Part shown: positions 17,495-25,441 of the stretch, piece after piece
How the letters are laid out: every line of letters starts with the position of its first letter
Position numbering within the stretch: position 1 is the first letter of the stretch
Origin: Ga0077527 sp032128415
GTDB lineage: Bacteria; Pseudomonadota; Gammaproteobacteria; Burkholderiales; SG8-41
Reading direction: 5' to 3'
DNA length: 64,000 nt
NCBI GenBank assembly: GCA_032128415.1
Contig: JAQBGW010000063.1
Span: forward strand, 1 to 64,000
Made by a program: the position numbers and the translations under genes
Notes under the pieces: model-generated
Databases searched by the model: none
What the model saw: only the letters and a program-made list of their open reading frames with translations
Told to the model about the DNA's origin: nothing

Positions 17495-17552
17495 CCGTTC
17501 GCCCTGAGTTTGTCGAAGGGCGGCAGGGTTTCGACAAGCTCAGCCCGAACGG
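17495..17552. repeat. REP-like inverted repeat, CTGAGCTTGTCGAA family, copy 1
   Basis: Two imperfect arms, CCGTTCGCCCTGAG with TTGTCGAA on the left and its near reverse complement ending in CCCGAACGG on the right, around GGGCGGCAGGG. It lies between convergent genes and may fold as a hairpin, helping to end transcription. Other copies are at 29384 and 43513. Confidence 0.85.
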
Positions 17553-17588
17553 TTTCAGGCCTTTTCTAAAGGGCAATAGAAGATCGGA

Positions 17589-18338
17589 TCAGAACATCTG
17601 CTGTCCGCCGTCCACATAAATCAACTGTCCGCTGATCATCACCGCCGCCGGGGTGCACAGGTAACGCACCATGCCTGCGACTTCTTCCGGACGCGAACGC
17701 CGCCCCATAGGCACATTGGACGCATCGGCTCGCGCCGAGCGTCCTGCGGCACGCGCGGTATCCATTTGTCCCGGTGACACGCAATTGACGTTGATGTGAT
17801 GCGCGCCGAGTTCTTTCGCCAGCGCGCGGGTCATGCCCCACAGCCCGTGTTTGCCGACCGAACCGTGTACGCGCCGTGCTGCGCCGGACAGCGCGGTCAT
17901 GCCGCCGAGGGTGACGATGCTGCCGCCCCCCGCGGCGATCATCGACGGCAGACAGGCCTTGGTGCAGTGGAAGGAGCCGTCGAGCGTGATCGACAGCAGG
18001 CTGCGCCATTCGTCGAAACTCATGTCGATAAACGCGGTTTCCTTGCGGATTGAGGCGTTGAGCACGAGGATATCGACCTTGCCGTGGCGCTTGATGATTC
18101 CCGTGACCATGGCGTTCACCGCGCCGGCGTCACTGATGTCGGCGATACAGGTCTCCGCAGTGCCTCCGGCGTCGCGGATTTCCTGCACTACGGCGTCGGC
18201 ATCCACCTTTGCCGTGCGTGCGTTGACCGCCACTGTGGCGCCGGCTTCTGCCAGTGCCAGTGCAATGGCACGGCCGATATTGCGTGCGGCGCCGGTAACC
18301 AGCGCCACTTTTCCTGTGAGTTCCTTGCCTGCAGTCAT
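17589..18338 (-). CDS. SDR-family protein lacking the catalytic Ser and Tyr
   Basis: 249-residue short-chain dehydrogenase fold. The coenzyme motif TGAARNIG and ILVLNAS strand are intact, and the C terminus (GQLIYVDGGQQMF) is normal. The usual catalytic serine strand reads VTLGGMTALSG and the YxxxK segment reads HGSVGKHGLWG, with Gly where Tyr belongs. It should bind NAD(P) but probably cannot act as a standard dehydrogenase. It could be a regulatory or alternative-mechanism homologue. It is divergent from a Bug gene. Confidence 0.85.
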   Translation of the reverse strand: MTAGKELTGKVALVTGAARNIGRAIALALAEAGATVAVNARTAKVDADAVVQEIRDAGGTAETCIADISDAGAVNAMVTGIIKRHGKVDILVLNASIRKETAFIDMSFDEWRSLLSITLDGSFHCTKACLPSMIAAGGGSIVTLGGMTALSGAARRVHGSVGKHGLWGMTRALAKELGAHHINVNCVSPGQMDTARAAGRSARADASNVPMGRRSRPEEVAGMVRYLCTPAAVMISGQLIYVDGGQQMF

Positions 18339-18466
18339 GTTTTAATCCCCCTGTTTGGTGATGATTCGCTGAAATGGTGTGCCCGCGGCTGCCGGCCTAC
18401 CCGGCCAATTTTACCGGCGAGCGACTAACCGTTACCATGCAACTACCTACCGGAGGAGAAAATCAG

Positions 18467-19435
18467 ATGATCACGATGCCCAGATTGTGGCTTGCGCTGT
18501 CGCTGGCGCTGATGACGTCGCTGGCCGGAGCGCAGGCCTGGCCCAGCAAACCGATCCGCGTGATTCTGTCGGTGCCCGCGGGTGCGACGCCGGATGTCAC
18601 TGCGCGGCTGGTATTTCCGGGCCTGTCGCAGGAACTCGGCCAGCAACTGGTCGCCGATAATCGCCCCGGTGGCGGCGGCGTGATCGGCGCCGAAATTGCC
18701 GCCAACTCGACGCCGGACGGCTATACGCTGTTCATCAGCAGTCCCGGTGCATTGACGATACTGCCGCATCTGCGCAAAAAGGTGCCCTACGATACGCTGC
18801 GCGATTTCACGCCGATCAGCCTGATTTCGATCGGGCCGTTCGTATTGATGGCGAATCCGTCTGTACCCGCAAAAAACATCAAGGAGCTGATTGCCCTGGC
18901 CAAAGCACAGCCCGGCAAGCTTAACTATGCGTCGGCCGGTAACGGCGTGGCCAACCATTTGGCGGGGGAGTTGTTCAAGCAGATGACCGGCACTGAAATT
19001 GTCCATGTGCCCTACAAGGGCGCGCCGCAAGCGGTGAGCGACGTTGTTGCCGGTCACATGAACCTGATGTTCAATTCAATTGCGCCGATCCTCGGGCATA
19101 TCAAGGCCGGCCGCGTGCGTGTGCTGGGCATCGCCAGCCTGCAACGCTCGCCGCAACTGCCGGATGTGCCGACGATCAGCGAATCCGGCGTTCCGGGTTT
19201 CGAGGCCGTCAACTGGTTTGGCATGTTTGCGCCGGCCAAGACGCCACAAAGTATTATCAACAAAGTCAACGCGGCCGTGGTGAAGGTCATGCATGATCCG
19301 GAAATACAGCAGCGGTTCAACAAATTTGGCGCAGATCCGGTTGGCAGTTCGGCGCAGGAGTTTTCAGCATTTGTCCGCCGCGACCTGGAGAAATACGCGA
19401 AGATTGTCAAAATTTCTGGCGCGAGAATTGACTGA
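18467..19435 (+). CDS. Bug/TctC-family substrate-binding protein
   Basis: 322-residue periplasmic receptor with a signal peptide ending around LAGAQA. ATG 18467 follows GGAGGAGAAAATCAG; an upstream extension of the frame has no such site. Motifs are WPSKPIRVILSVPAGATPD, VADNRPGGGGVIG, STPDGYTLFISSPGA and VHVPYKGAPQAVSDVVAGH. It precedes a class II aldolase-family gene by 26 bp, so the two probably form an operon and the ligand may be a hydroxy acid handled by that enzyme. Confidence 0.93.
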   Translation: MITMPRLWLALSLALMTSLAGAQAWPSKPIRVILSVPAGATPDVTARLVFPGLSQELGQQLVADNRPGGGGVIGAEIAANSTPDGYTLFISSPGALTILPHLRKKVPYDTLRDFTPISLISIGPFVLMANPSVPAKNIKELIALAKAQPGKLNYASAGNGVANHLAGELFKQMTGTEIVHVPYKGAPQAVSDVVAGHMNLMFNSIAPILGHIKAGRVRVLGIASLQRSPQLPDVPTISESGVPGFEAVNWFGMFAPAKTPQSIINKVNAAVVKVMHDPEIQQRFNKFGADPVGSSAQEFSAFVRRDLEKYAKIVKISGARID

Positions 19436-19461
19436 GAACGTAGCCTGAAAACGCCATAGCC

Positions 19462-20265
19462 ATGGCCCAGCGATCCAGAAAAAAACACGCCATTAGCACG
19501 CGCACCGCACGGCCGCGTGTATCACGCCGCAGTACCAGCGCCGCCGAATGGCAGGTGCGCTGCGAGCTGGCTGCAGCACACCGGCTGATCGCGCATTCCG
19601 TGTTTGTCGATATGACCTACAACCACATTTCCGTGCGCGTGCCCGGTGAGCCGGGGCATTTTCTGGTCAAAGCCGACAATGTGTATATGGAACAGGTGAC
19701 GGCTTCCAATCTGGTCAAGTACGATCTCGACGGGCGGCAGGTCGGTGCGTCGGCATTCAAGGCGAGCCCGGCGGCGTACAACCTGCATGCCGCGGTGCTG
19801 AAAGCGCGGCCCGACATCCACTCTGCAGTGCATACCCATACACCCGCGAATCTTGCAGTGTCGGCGCAGAAAAGCGGCTTGCTGCCGCTGACCCAGCAGG
19901 CAATGCGCTTCTACAACCGCATCGCGCGTTATCCGAACGAAGTCGATGACACGACGCGTACCGGCGCGGATCAGCTCGCTGCCGCGCTGGGTAAACATTG
20001 GGTGATGCTGTTGGAGAATCACGGCGCGCTGATTTGTGGCACGACTTTGCCCGAAGCGTATATCTATCATCACTTCTTCGAGCTGGCGTGCCGCGCGCAG
20101 ATCGGCGCACTGGCGGGTGGTGCCGAGGTCATCTTGCCGGAGCCCGCGGTATGCACGGCGCGCGCGGCGAAGTTTGGCCGCATTGGAGTTTACGATTCCA
20201 GCAGCCGCGACTGGGTGGCGGGCATGGCGCTGGTCGAGAAACTGTTCCCGGATTACAAGAGTTAG
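19462..20265 (+). CDS. Class II aldolase/adducin-family protein
   Basis: 267 residues with a basic N-terminal stretch (about 1-25) before the aldolase-II fold. Zinc-binding histidines are visible in HTHTPAN and in the helix YIYHHFFELAC, and LLENHGALICG is the family's glycine-histidine motif. Family members are zinc-dependent sugar-phosphate aldolases or decarboxylating enzymes on hydroxy acids. It follows a Bug receptor and overlaps the end of the convergent hydrolase gene by four bases. The specific substrate is unknown. Confidence 0.88.
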   Translation: MAQRSRKKHAISTRTARPRVSRRSTSAAEWQVRCELAAAHRLIAHSVFVDMTYNHISVRVPGEPGHFLVKADNVYMEQVTASNLVKYDLDGRQVGASAFKASPAAYNLHAAVLKARPDIHSAVHTHTPANLAVSAQKSGLLPLTQQAMRFYNRIARYPNEVDDTTRTGADQLAAALGKHWVMLLENHGALICGTTLPEAYIYHHFFELACRAQIGALAGGAEVILPEPAVCTARAAKFGRIGVYDSSSRDWVAGMALVEKLFPDYKS

Positions 20266-21098
20266 GCGGATTGTTTTTTAAGAAAAGCCAGCAGCATCGC
20301 CGCCATTTCCGGTTCTTTCGAAGCCCACTCTTCCGGCGGCACAACGTCGACGTCGAGGTGATCCGGAAACAAAATATTGAGTTCGGCATCAGGCAACAGG
20401 CGCGCCAGCGTTTCGCCGACTGCCTTCGGATGGGTGTTGTCGTTGCCGGGAATAACGCAGGCGGGCGCATTGAGCGAGCGCAGTTGATCTGCCGAGGCGC
20501 CGATTACCGGTAAGCCGGCCTCCTGCAGAAAGCCGGCGCTCCAATGCAGCATTGCGGCGATCATCTGGTGAGGATCCGTTGCGAGCAACCGCTCGCGGTT
20601 CGGCGGATGTGCAGCAATCAGATCCTTGAAGTGCGGCATGGTACAGACTGCAGCCATGCCGCCGGCCTGTGCCGCGGCGATGTATTGGCCATAATATTCA
20701 CGCGCAAGACGCTGCGCGGCAAAGGCGCCGCCGGTAATGCGCCACAACAGCAGGCCGCGCACCGCCTGCGGATAACGCAGTGCAAACGCCAGTGACATCC
20801 GGCAACCCGAAGAACCGCCACCCACAAACGCAGGCAGCGCACCGGCGTGCTGGAGCAGTGCATGCAGATCATCAGCCCAGACCTGGTGTTCTGCCGCGTC
20901 GCCTTCGAGCATGACGTCGGAGGCGCCGCAGTTGCGGCGGTCATGGATCAGCACACGGTATCCGGCACCGGCAATGCGTTGGGCGATAGCGCTTACTGCG
21001 GCCAGTGCACGCCGACCGCCGGGCGACAGCGCGACCCAGGGGCCGGCGCTGCCGAGGATTTCGTAGTTCAGGCTGGCACCGTTAATGGTTGTTCTCAT
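20262..21098 (-). CDS. Alpha/beta hydrolase
   Basis: 278-residue alpha/beta hydrolase starting MRTTINGASLNYEI. The nucleophile elbow is GGGSSGCRM in place of the classical GxSxG, and the DRRNCGAS strand-turn resembles enol-lactonase-type enzymes. A final histidine region, FPDHLDVDV, is plausible for the triad. I take the ATG at 21098, since the fold begins there, over the longer frame from 21137. Its upstream region carries AT-rich motif copy D and is shared with the divergent thioesterase gene. Confidence 0.8.
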   Translation of the reverse strand: MRTTINGASLNYEILGSAGPWVALSPGGRRALAAVSAIAQRIAGAGYRVLIHDRRNCGASDVMLEGDAAEHQVWADDLHALLQHAGALPAFVGGGSSGCRMSLAFALRYPQAVRGLLLWRITGGAFAAQRLAREYYGQYIAAAQAGGMAAVCTMPHFKDLIAAHPPNRERLLATDPHQMIAAMLHWSAGFLQEAGLPVIGASADQLRSLNAPACVIPGNDNTHPKAVGETLARLLPDAELNILFPDHLDVDVVPPEEWASKEPEMAAMLLAFLKKQSA

Positions 21099-21142
21099 GG
21101 TGGCCGGTATTACGCCAAGAAACAGGCCGCCCTGCAAGTGAT

Positions 21143-21172
21143 AAAAAGATCAATAAAAACAGATAGTGACAA
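21143..21172 (+). repeat. AT-rich dispersed motif, copy D
   Basis: GATCAATAAAAACAGATAGT, forward orientation. It lies between the divergent hydrolase and thioesterase genes, where promoters are expected. Confidence 0.6.
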
Positions 21173-21252
21173 TATTATTGCCGATAATGTACCGGACGCA
21201 GACAAAGTTCGTTCGGCTATACTCCGCCCCCATTACGATCAGGAGTCCCGCA

Positions 21253-21729
21253 TTGCCCGCAAAGAGAAAAACAGTCACCAGTACGCAGCGCCGGATGGTG
21301 CTGCCGTCCAATACGCTGCCGCAAGCCAATCGCGCGATGATTGAACAATCATTGGCCGTGGGCATGGGTCGCGCGCTGGGCCTGAAACTGAAACAACTCT
21401 CTCGCCGTCGTGTCGTGGCCACGATGAAAGTGACGGCGGACCACGTCAACCGCAGCGGTCGCATCAACGGCGGCGCGTTGATGGCGTTTGCCGACATACT
21501 CGGCGCGCTGGGCACACTGGCCAATCTGCCCGAGGGTTATCGGACGAGCACGCTGGAATCGAAGACGAATTTTTTTGCGGCTGGCGAGGGCGCTGCCCTG
21601 AAGGCAACCGCGGTACCGCTGCATATCGGCCGTACCACCATGGTGTGGCAGACGACGATCAAGAATGCCGACGGCACGAAAGTCGCGATCGTTACCCAAA
21701 CGCAGATCGTGATCCCGCGCAAGACCTGA
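21253..21729 (+). CDS. PaaI-like hotdog thioesterase
   Basis: 158 residues from TTG 21253, which follows CAGGAGTCCCGCA; ATG 21295 is the alternative. The hotdog fold shows HVNRSGRINGGALMAFAD, the central-helix motif that usually reads HxxGxxHGGxxxxLAD in acyl-CoA thioesterases. It also has ESKTNFFAAGEGAALKATA strands. It would hydrolyse aryl- or acyl-CoA, commonly to release CoA from dead-end intermediates. It is a single-gene unit, divergent from the hydrolase at 21098. Confidence 0.85.
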   Translation: MPAKRKTVTSTQRRMVLPSNTLPQANRAMIEQSLAVGMGRALGLKLKQLSRRRVVATMKVTADHVNRSGRINGGALMAFADILGALGTLANLPEGYRTSTLESKTNFFAAGEGAALKATAVPLHIGRTTMVWQTTIKNADGTKVAIVTQTQIVIPRKT

Positions 21730-21849
21730 TTCGGGATTCAGCAAGTGCCGGGTCTTGCACGACCACTCTGACTGCTCGGCATCTGGTGACCGAATCCGGT
21801 ATTATCCCGCAACAGTAAAACCCCAAATTTTTCAATTCGGAGATAGTGC

Positions 21850-22686
21850 ATGAACGCAAGCATTGTTGCGCGCCGCGCCGCACTGGCACTCGCGCTGACT
21901 TATTTTGCAGTGATCCCTTTTGCGCAGGCGCAATCTGCCGCCCAGCAGGAGTTCCAGCCGGAACTCGGGCAGGATGGCAAGGACGTAATCTGGCTGCCTA
22001 CTGCGCAGGCACTGGTCAATCGTATGCTCGACATGGCAAAGCTGACCGCCAAGGACATTCATTACGATCTGGGTTCCGGTGACGGCCGCACGGTAATCAC
22101 AGCTGCCAAACGCGGTGCCACGGCTTTCGGTGTTGAGTACAACCCGGATATGGTGGCACTGTCGCGTCGCATTGCGGCCAAGGAGGGTGTGACTGACAAG
22201 GCTACGTTCATACACGGCGACATTTTTGAAACGGATTTTTCCAAGGCCACCGTCATTACGCTGTTTCTGTTGCCGGAACTCAACGTCAAGCTGCGCCCCA
22301 AGATTCTCGCCATGAAGCCCGGCACTCGTGTGGCGTCGAATTCTTTCACCATGGGCGACTGGGAGGCGGACGAATCACAACATGCAACTGATGATTGCAC
22401 GAGTTATTGCACAGCCTACCTGTGGATCGTGCCGGCGACAGTTGATGGTTTCTGGGAATCGGGTAAGCTGGAATTCAAATTCGCTCAGGAATTCCAGATG
22501 GTGCACGGCTCGGCCGGCAGCGGCGGCAAGGTATCACCGGTGCTCAACGGCCGCATGCGTGGCGATGCGATCACGTTCAATGCGAGCGGTGGCCGATATG
22601 AAGGGAAGGTCAGCGGCGACCGTATCGAGGGCACGTTCACTTTCGCCGGCGAAGTGTCTCCCTGGGTTGCAACACGCAAGCGTTGA
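21850..22686 (+). CDS. Exported methyltransferase-fold protein
   Basis: 278 residues. A clear signal peptide (cleavage near PFAQA, residue 26) precedes a class I methyltransferase fold: the SAM-binding strand HYDLGSGDGRTVI, then FGVEYNPDM and the motif IV-like VITLFLLPELN. After about residue 200 a beta-rich domain with repeated GxYxGxV-type strands (GGRYEGKVSGDRIEGTF) follows. SAM is normally cytoplasmic, so export is odd; the protein may be a periplasmic binding module that reuses the fold. It sits 19 bp before a UbiD-type gene on the same strand. Confidence 0.85.
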   Translation: MNASIVARRAALALALTYFAVIPFAQAQSAAQQEFQPELGQDGKDVIWLPTAQALVNRMLDMAKLTAKDIHYDLGSGDGRTVITAAKRGATAFGVEYNPDMVALSRRIAAKEGVTDKATFIHGDIFETDFSKATVITLFLLPELNVKLRPKILAMKPGTRVASNSFTMGDWEADESQHATDDCTSYCTAYLWIVPATVDGFWESGKLEFKFAQEFQMVHGSAGSGGKVSPVLNGRMRGDAITFNASGGRYEGKVSGDRIEGTFTFAGEVSPWVATRKR

Positions 22687-22705
22687 TCCGGATAAACGTA
22701 GAAGA

Positions 22706-24349
22706 ATGAAAAAATCCGACCGCGGCTACGCCGATCTGCACGAGCATCTCGCCGCCTTGCGCGAACGTGGTCTGCTGATAGAAATTGACCGACCCATCGA
22801 CAAGGATGCCGAAATGCATCCGCTGGTACGCTGGCAGTACGTCGGCGGCATTGAAGAGCATGAACGCAAGGCGTTTTTGTTCACCAATGTCGTCAATGCG
22901 CAGGGCCGCAAGTACAACTTCCCGGTGGTGGTCGGTGCGTTTGCCGGCAACCGGGAAATCTACGGCATCGGCATGCGCACGCCCCTCGATCAAGTGCAGC
23001 AGCGCTGGGATCACGCCATTGCCAACCCGATTCCGCCTTGCGTCGTCGAGTCCGGCTCCTGTCAGGACGTGGTCATCACCGGCGATGCCCTCAAGGGTGA
23101 TGGCAACGGCCTTGATGCGTTGCCGATTCCGGTATCGACGCCGGGATTTGACGGCGCGCCGACGCTGACTGCGACCAATGTCATTACCAAAGACCCTGAA
23201 ACCGGCATCCAGAATCACGGTACCTATCGCGCCGGGTTGAAGGCATCTGACCGCATGGTGGTGCGCATGGCGACGCGGGTCGGCGGCGCCGGCGGCTATC
23301 GTCATTACCAGAAACACCAGAGCCGCGGCGACAAGACCATGCCGATCGCCATTGTGCTCGGCGCGCCGCCGTGCGTGGCCTTTGTGGCACCGATGAAATT
23401 GCCGATTGATCTCGACGAAGTGGGCGTGGCTGGTGGTGTCGCTGGATCACCGATCAACATGGTGCGCGCAAAAACGGTCGATCTGCTGGTGCCGGCAGAG
23501 GCTGAGATTGTCATTGAAGGTCTGATCGACACCGAATTTGTTGAACCCGAAGGCCCGTTCGGCGAATCTCACGGCCATGTGGCGCTGGAGCAATTCAACA
23601 TGCCGATGCGGGTGACGGCGATTACCCATCGCAAGGATGCCATCGTCGCCTCATACCTGAGTCAGGTCACGCCCAGTGAATCGAGCGCGATCAAGCGCGT
23701 GTCGTATGAGCCGATGTTCCTGTCGCATTTGCGCAATACGCTGGGCATCAAGGGTGTAACACGCGTGACGTTGCACGAACGCATGACCGCACTGCGACGC
23801 ATGGCGGTGGTCACGGTGGCGCAGGGCACTCCGCGCAGCGAAGTGTGGCGCGCTCTCTACGGCGTGACTTCGTTCAAGGCCGATTGCGGCAAGATCTGCA
23901 TCGCGGTCAGTGACGACATTGAACCGGAGAATTCCGATGCACTGTTCTGGGCGCTGGCTTTTCGCATGAATCCGGCGGAAGACTTGCAGGTGCTCAAGCA
24001 CCGCAGTCAGGGCCACGGCCCCGAGCGCGAACATGAAACTGACGACGAAGACGCGACGTTGCTGATCGACGCCACGGCCAAGGAAATACTGCCGCCCTTC
24101 GCACTGCCCAAACGCGAATACATGGAGCGCGCGCGCCAGTTGTGGGAGGAGATCGGTTTGCCGAAATTGCGGCCGCAATCGCCGTGGTTCGGTTCACCAG
24201 TCGGCGACTGGTTGCCGGAATGGGACGAGGGCGCGCGGCGCGCAGCGACCGGGGGTTATCTCGACAATGGACTTATCAGCGAGAAAGCAAAACGCAAGGG
24301 ATTGAAACCCGAGACCAGTTATCGGCCGGACGGCAACAAAAAGAAATAA
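22706..24349 (+). CDS. UbiD-family prenylated-FMN decarboxylase
   Basis: 547 residues. UbiD enzymes (de)carboxylate aromatic or unsaturated acids with prenylated FMN. The catalytic glutamate pair fits EGPFGE at 282-287, matching the spacing of the two essential glutamates in characterised members. SYLSQVTPSESS and the conserved GGYRHYQKH also fit. I start it at ATG 22706; the open frame upstream to 22328 overlaps the methyltransferase gene and is not needed. No UbiX-type prenyltransferase is in the window, so its cofactor supplier is elsewhere. A strong terminator follows. Confidence 0.9.
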   Translation: MKKSDRGYADLHEHLAALRERGLLIEIDRPIDKDAEMHPLVRWQYVGGIEEHERKAFLFTNVVNAQGRKYNFPVVVGAFAGNREIYGIGMRTPLDQVQQRWDHAIANPIPPCVVESGSCQDVVITGDALKGDGNGLDALPIPVSTPGFDGAPTLTATNVITKDPETGIQNHGTYRAGLKASDRMVVRMATRVGGAGGYRHYQKHQSRGDKTMPIAIVLGAPPCVAFVAPMKLPIDLDEVGVAGGVAGSPINMVRAKTVDLLVPAEAEIVIEGLIDTEFVEPEGPFGESHGHVALEQFNMPMRVTAITHRKDAIVASYLSQVTPSESSAIKRVSYEPMFLSHLRNTLGIKGVTRVTLHERMTALRRMAVVTVAQGTPRSEVWRALYGVTSFKADCGKICIAVSDDIEPENSDALFWALAFRMNPAEDLQVLKHRSQGHGPEREHETDDEDATLLIDATAKEILPPFALPKREYMERARQLWEEIGLPKLRPQSPWFGSPVGDWLPEWDEGARRAATGGYLDNGLISEKAKRKGLKPETSYRPDGNKKK

Positions 24350-24365
24350 CAATGCACGATCGCCA

Positions 24366-24399
24366 TTAAAAAGCCGCGGCTGAATCCGCGGCTTTTTAA
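24366..24399. terminator. Bidirectional Rho-independent terminator
   Basis: Perfect 14-bp inverted repeat TTAAAAAGCCGCGG with a six-base loop, flanked by A and T tracts, so it can serve the UbiD gene on the left and the convergent Bug gene on the right. Confidence 0.93.
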
Positions 24400-24415
24400 T
24401 GTTTGATGATGAAGC

Positions 24416-25393
24416 TTATCGCGGCTTGATGCCTGCAGTCTTCACCAGCTTTTGCCACTTGTCGACTTCGGCGCGTATGGTAGCAGCGAACGCCTGGGGG
24501 GTGTCCCCTTCGGTTTCCATCCCGCGATTGAGATACAGTTTTTTTACGTCATCGCGGGCCAGGATTTTGACGGACTCGGCGTGCAACAGATTGATGATGG
24601 CCTGCGGGGTTTTTGCCGGCGCCAGCAGGCCGACCCAGGATGCGTGCTGGTATCCCTTCACGCCGGACTCCGCCATCGTCGGCAGTTCGGGCGCCGCGGC
24701 GGAGCGTTTTACGCCGGTGACGGCGAGCGCGCGGATTTTTCCGGCACGGATATGCGGCAAACTGGTGGAGCTGGCGGAAAAATTGACCTGCACTTCGCCG
24801 CCAAGCAGCGCGGCCATTGCCGGCGAGCCGCCCTTGTAGGGCACCAGCAGCATTTTGGTCCCGCTCAGGTGCTGGAAGAGTTCGGTCGCCAGATGGGTGC
24901 TGGTGCCGACGCCGCTGAAAGCGCAGGTGATTGCGCCCGGTTTGCTTTTCAGCAATGCCACCAGTTCCTGGACAGATTTTGCAGCCACCGACGGATGCAC
25001 GACGAGTATGTGAGGCAGATCGGCGAACTGGGTAATGGGGATGAAGTCGCGGACCGGGTTGAAGGGCATCTTACGGTGCATTGCCGGTGTAATCGTGAAC
25101 GACGCAGCGACGGCAAGCAGGGTGTAGCCGTCGGGCGCGGCCTTGGCCACGATGTCGGTTCCGGTCAGGCTGCCGGCGCCAGGCCGATTGTCTACAATAA
25201 AGTTCTGCTTCAGCACTTCACCCAGCCGGTCGGTGACGATGCGTGTGGCGATGTCGGTGGAGCCGCTCGGGCTTTGCGGCACGATGACCCGGACCGGACG
25301 TGCGGGATAGGCATCGGCAGCAGCGACTGTGGTCGCGACAAGCATTGCGACCGTACAGGTGATGGCTGCAACATGATATTTGAATTGGCGCAT
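24416..25393 (-). CDS. Bug/TctC-family substrate-binding protein
   Basis: 325-residue receptor starting MRQFKYHV after GAGGAGAAAATT. The signal peptide ends at VAAADA. Motifs are YPARPVRVIVPQSPSGSTD, IVDNRPGAGSLTG, AAPDGYTLLAVAAS and LVPYKGGSPAMAALLGGE. It is the distal gene of a minus-strand set after the thiamine-diphosphate enzyme (gap of 48 bp), so the two probably share a transcript and a related substrate. Confidence 0.93.
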   Translation of the reverse strand: MRQFKYHVAAITCTVAMLVATTVAAADAYPARPVRVIVPQSPSGSTDIATRIVTDRLGEVLKQNFIVDNRPGAGSLTGTDIVAKAAPDGYTLLAVAASFTITPAMHRKMPFNPVRDFIPITQFADLPHILVVHPSVAAKSVQELVALLKSKPGAITCAFSGVGTSTHLATELFQHLSGTKMLLVPYKGGSPAMAALLGGEVQVNFSASSTSLPHIRAGKIRALAVTGVKRSAAAPELPTMAESGVKGYQHASWVGLLAPAKTPQAIINLLHAESVKILARDDVKKLYLNRGMETEGDTPQAFAATIRAEVDKWQKLVKTAGIKPR

Positions 25394-25441
25394 AATTTTC
25401 TCCTCGTAGTCAGTCTGCTGGTGATTATTACTATTCAATTA

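Noticed and set aside
21178..21223. TTGCCG and TATACT as a promoter for the thioesterase
   Set aside because: The spacing is far from 17 bp and no better -35 box fits the TATACT.
22328..22705. Upstream extension of the UbiD-type frame
   Set aside because: It overlaps the exported methyltransferase gene in another frame; UbiD homology begins at the ATG at 22706.
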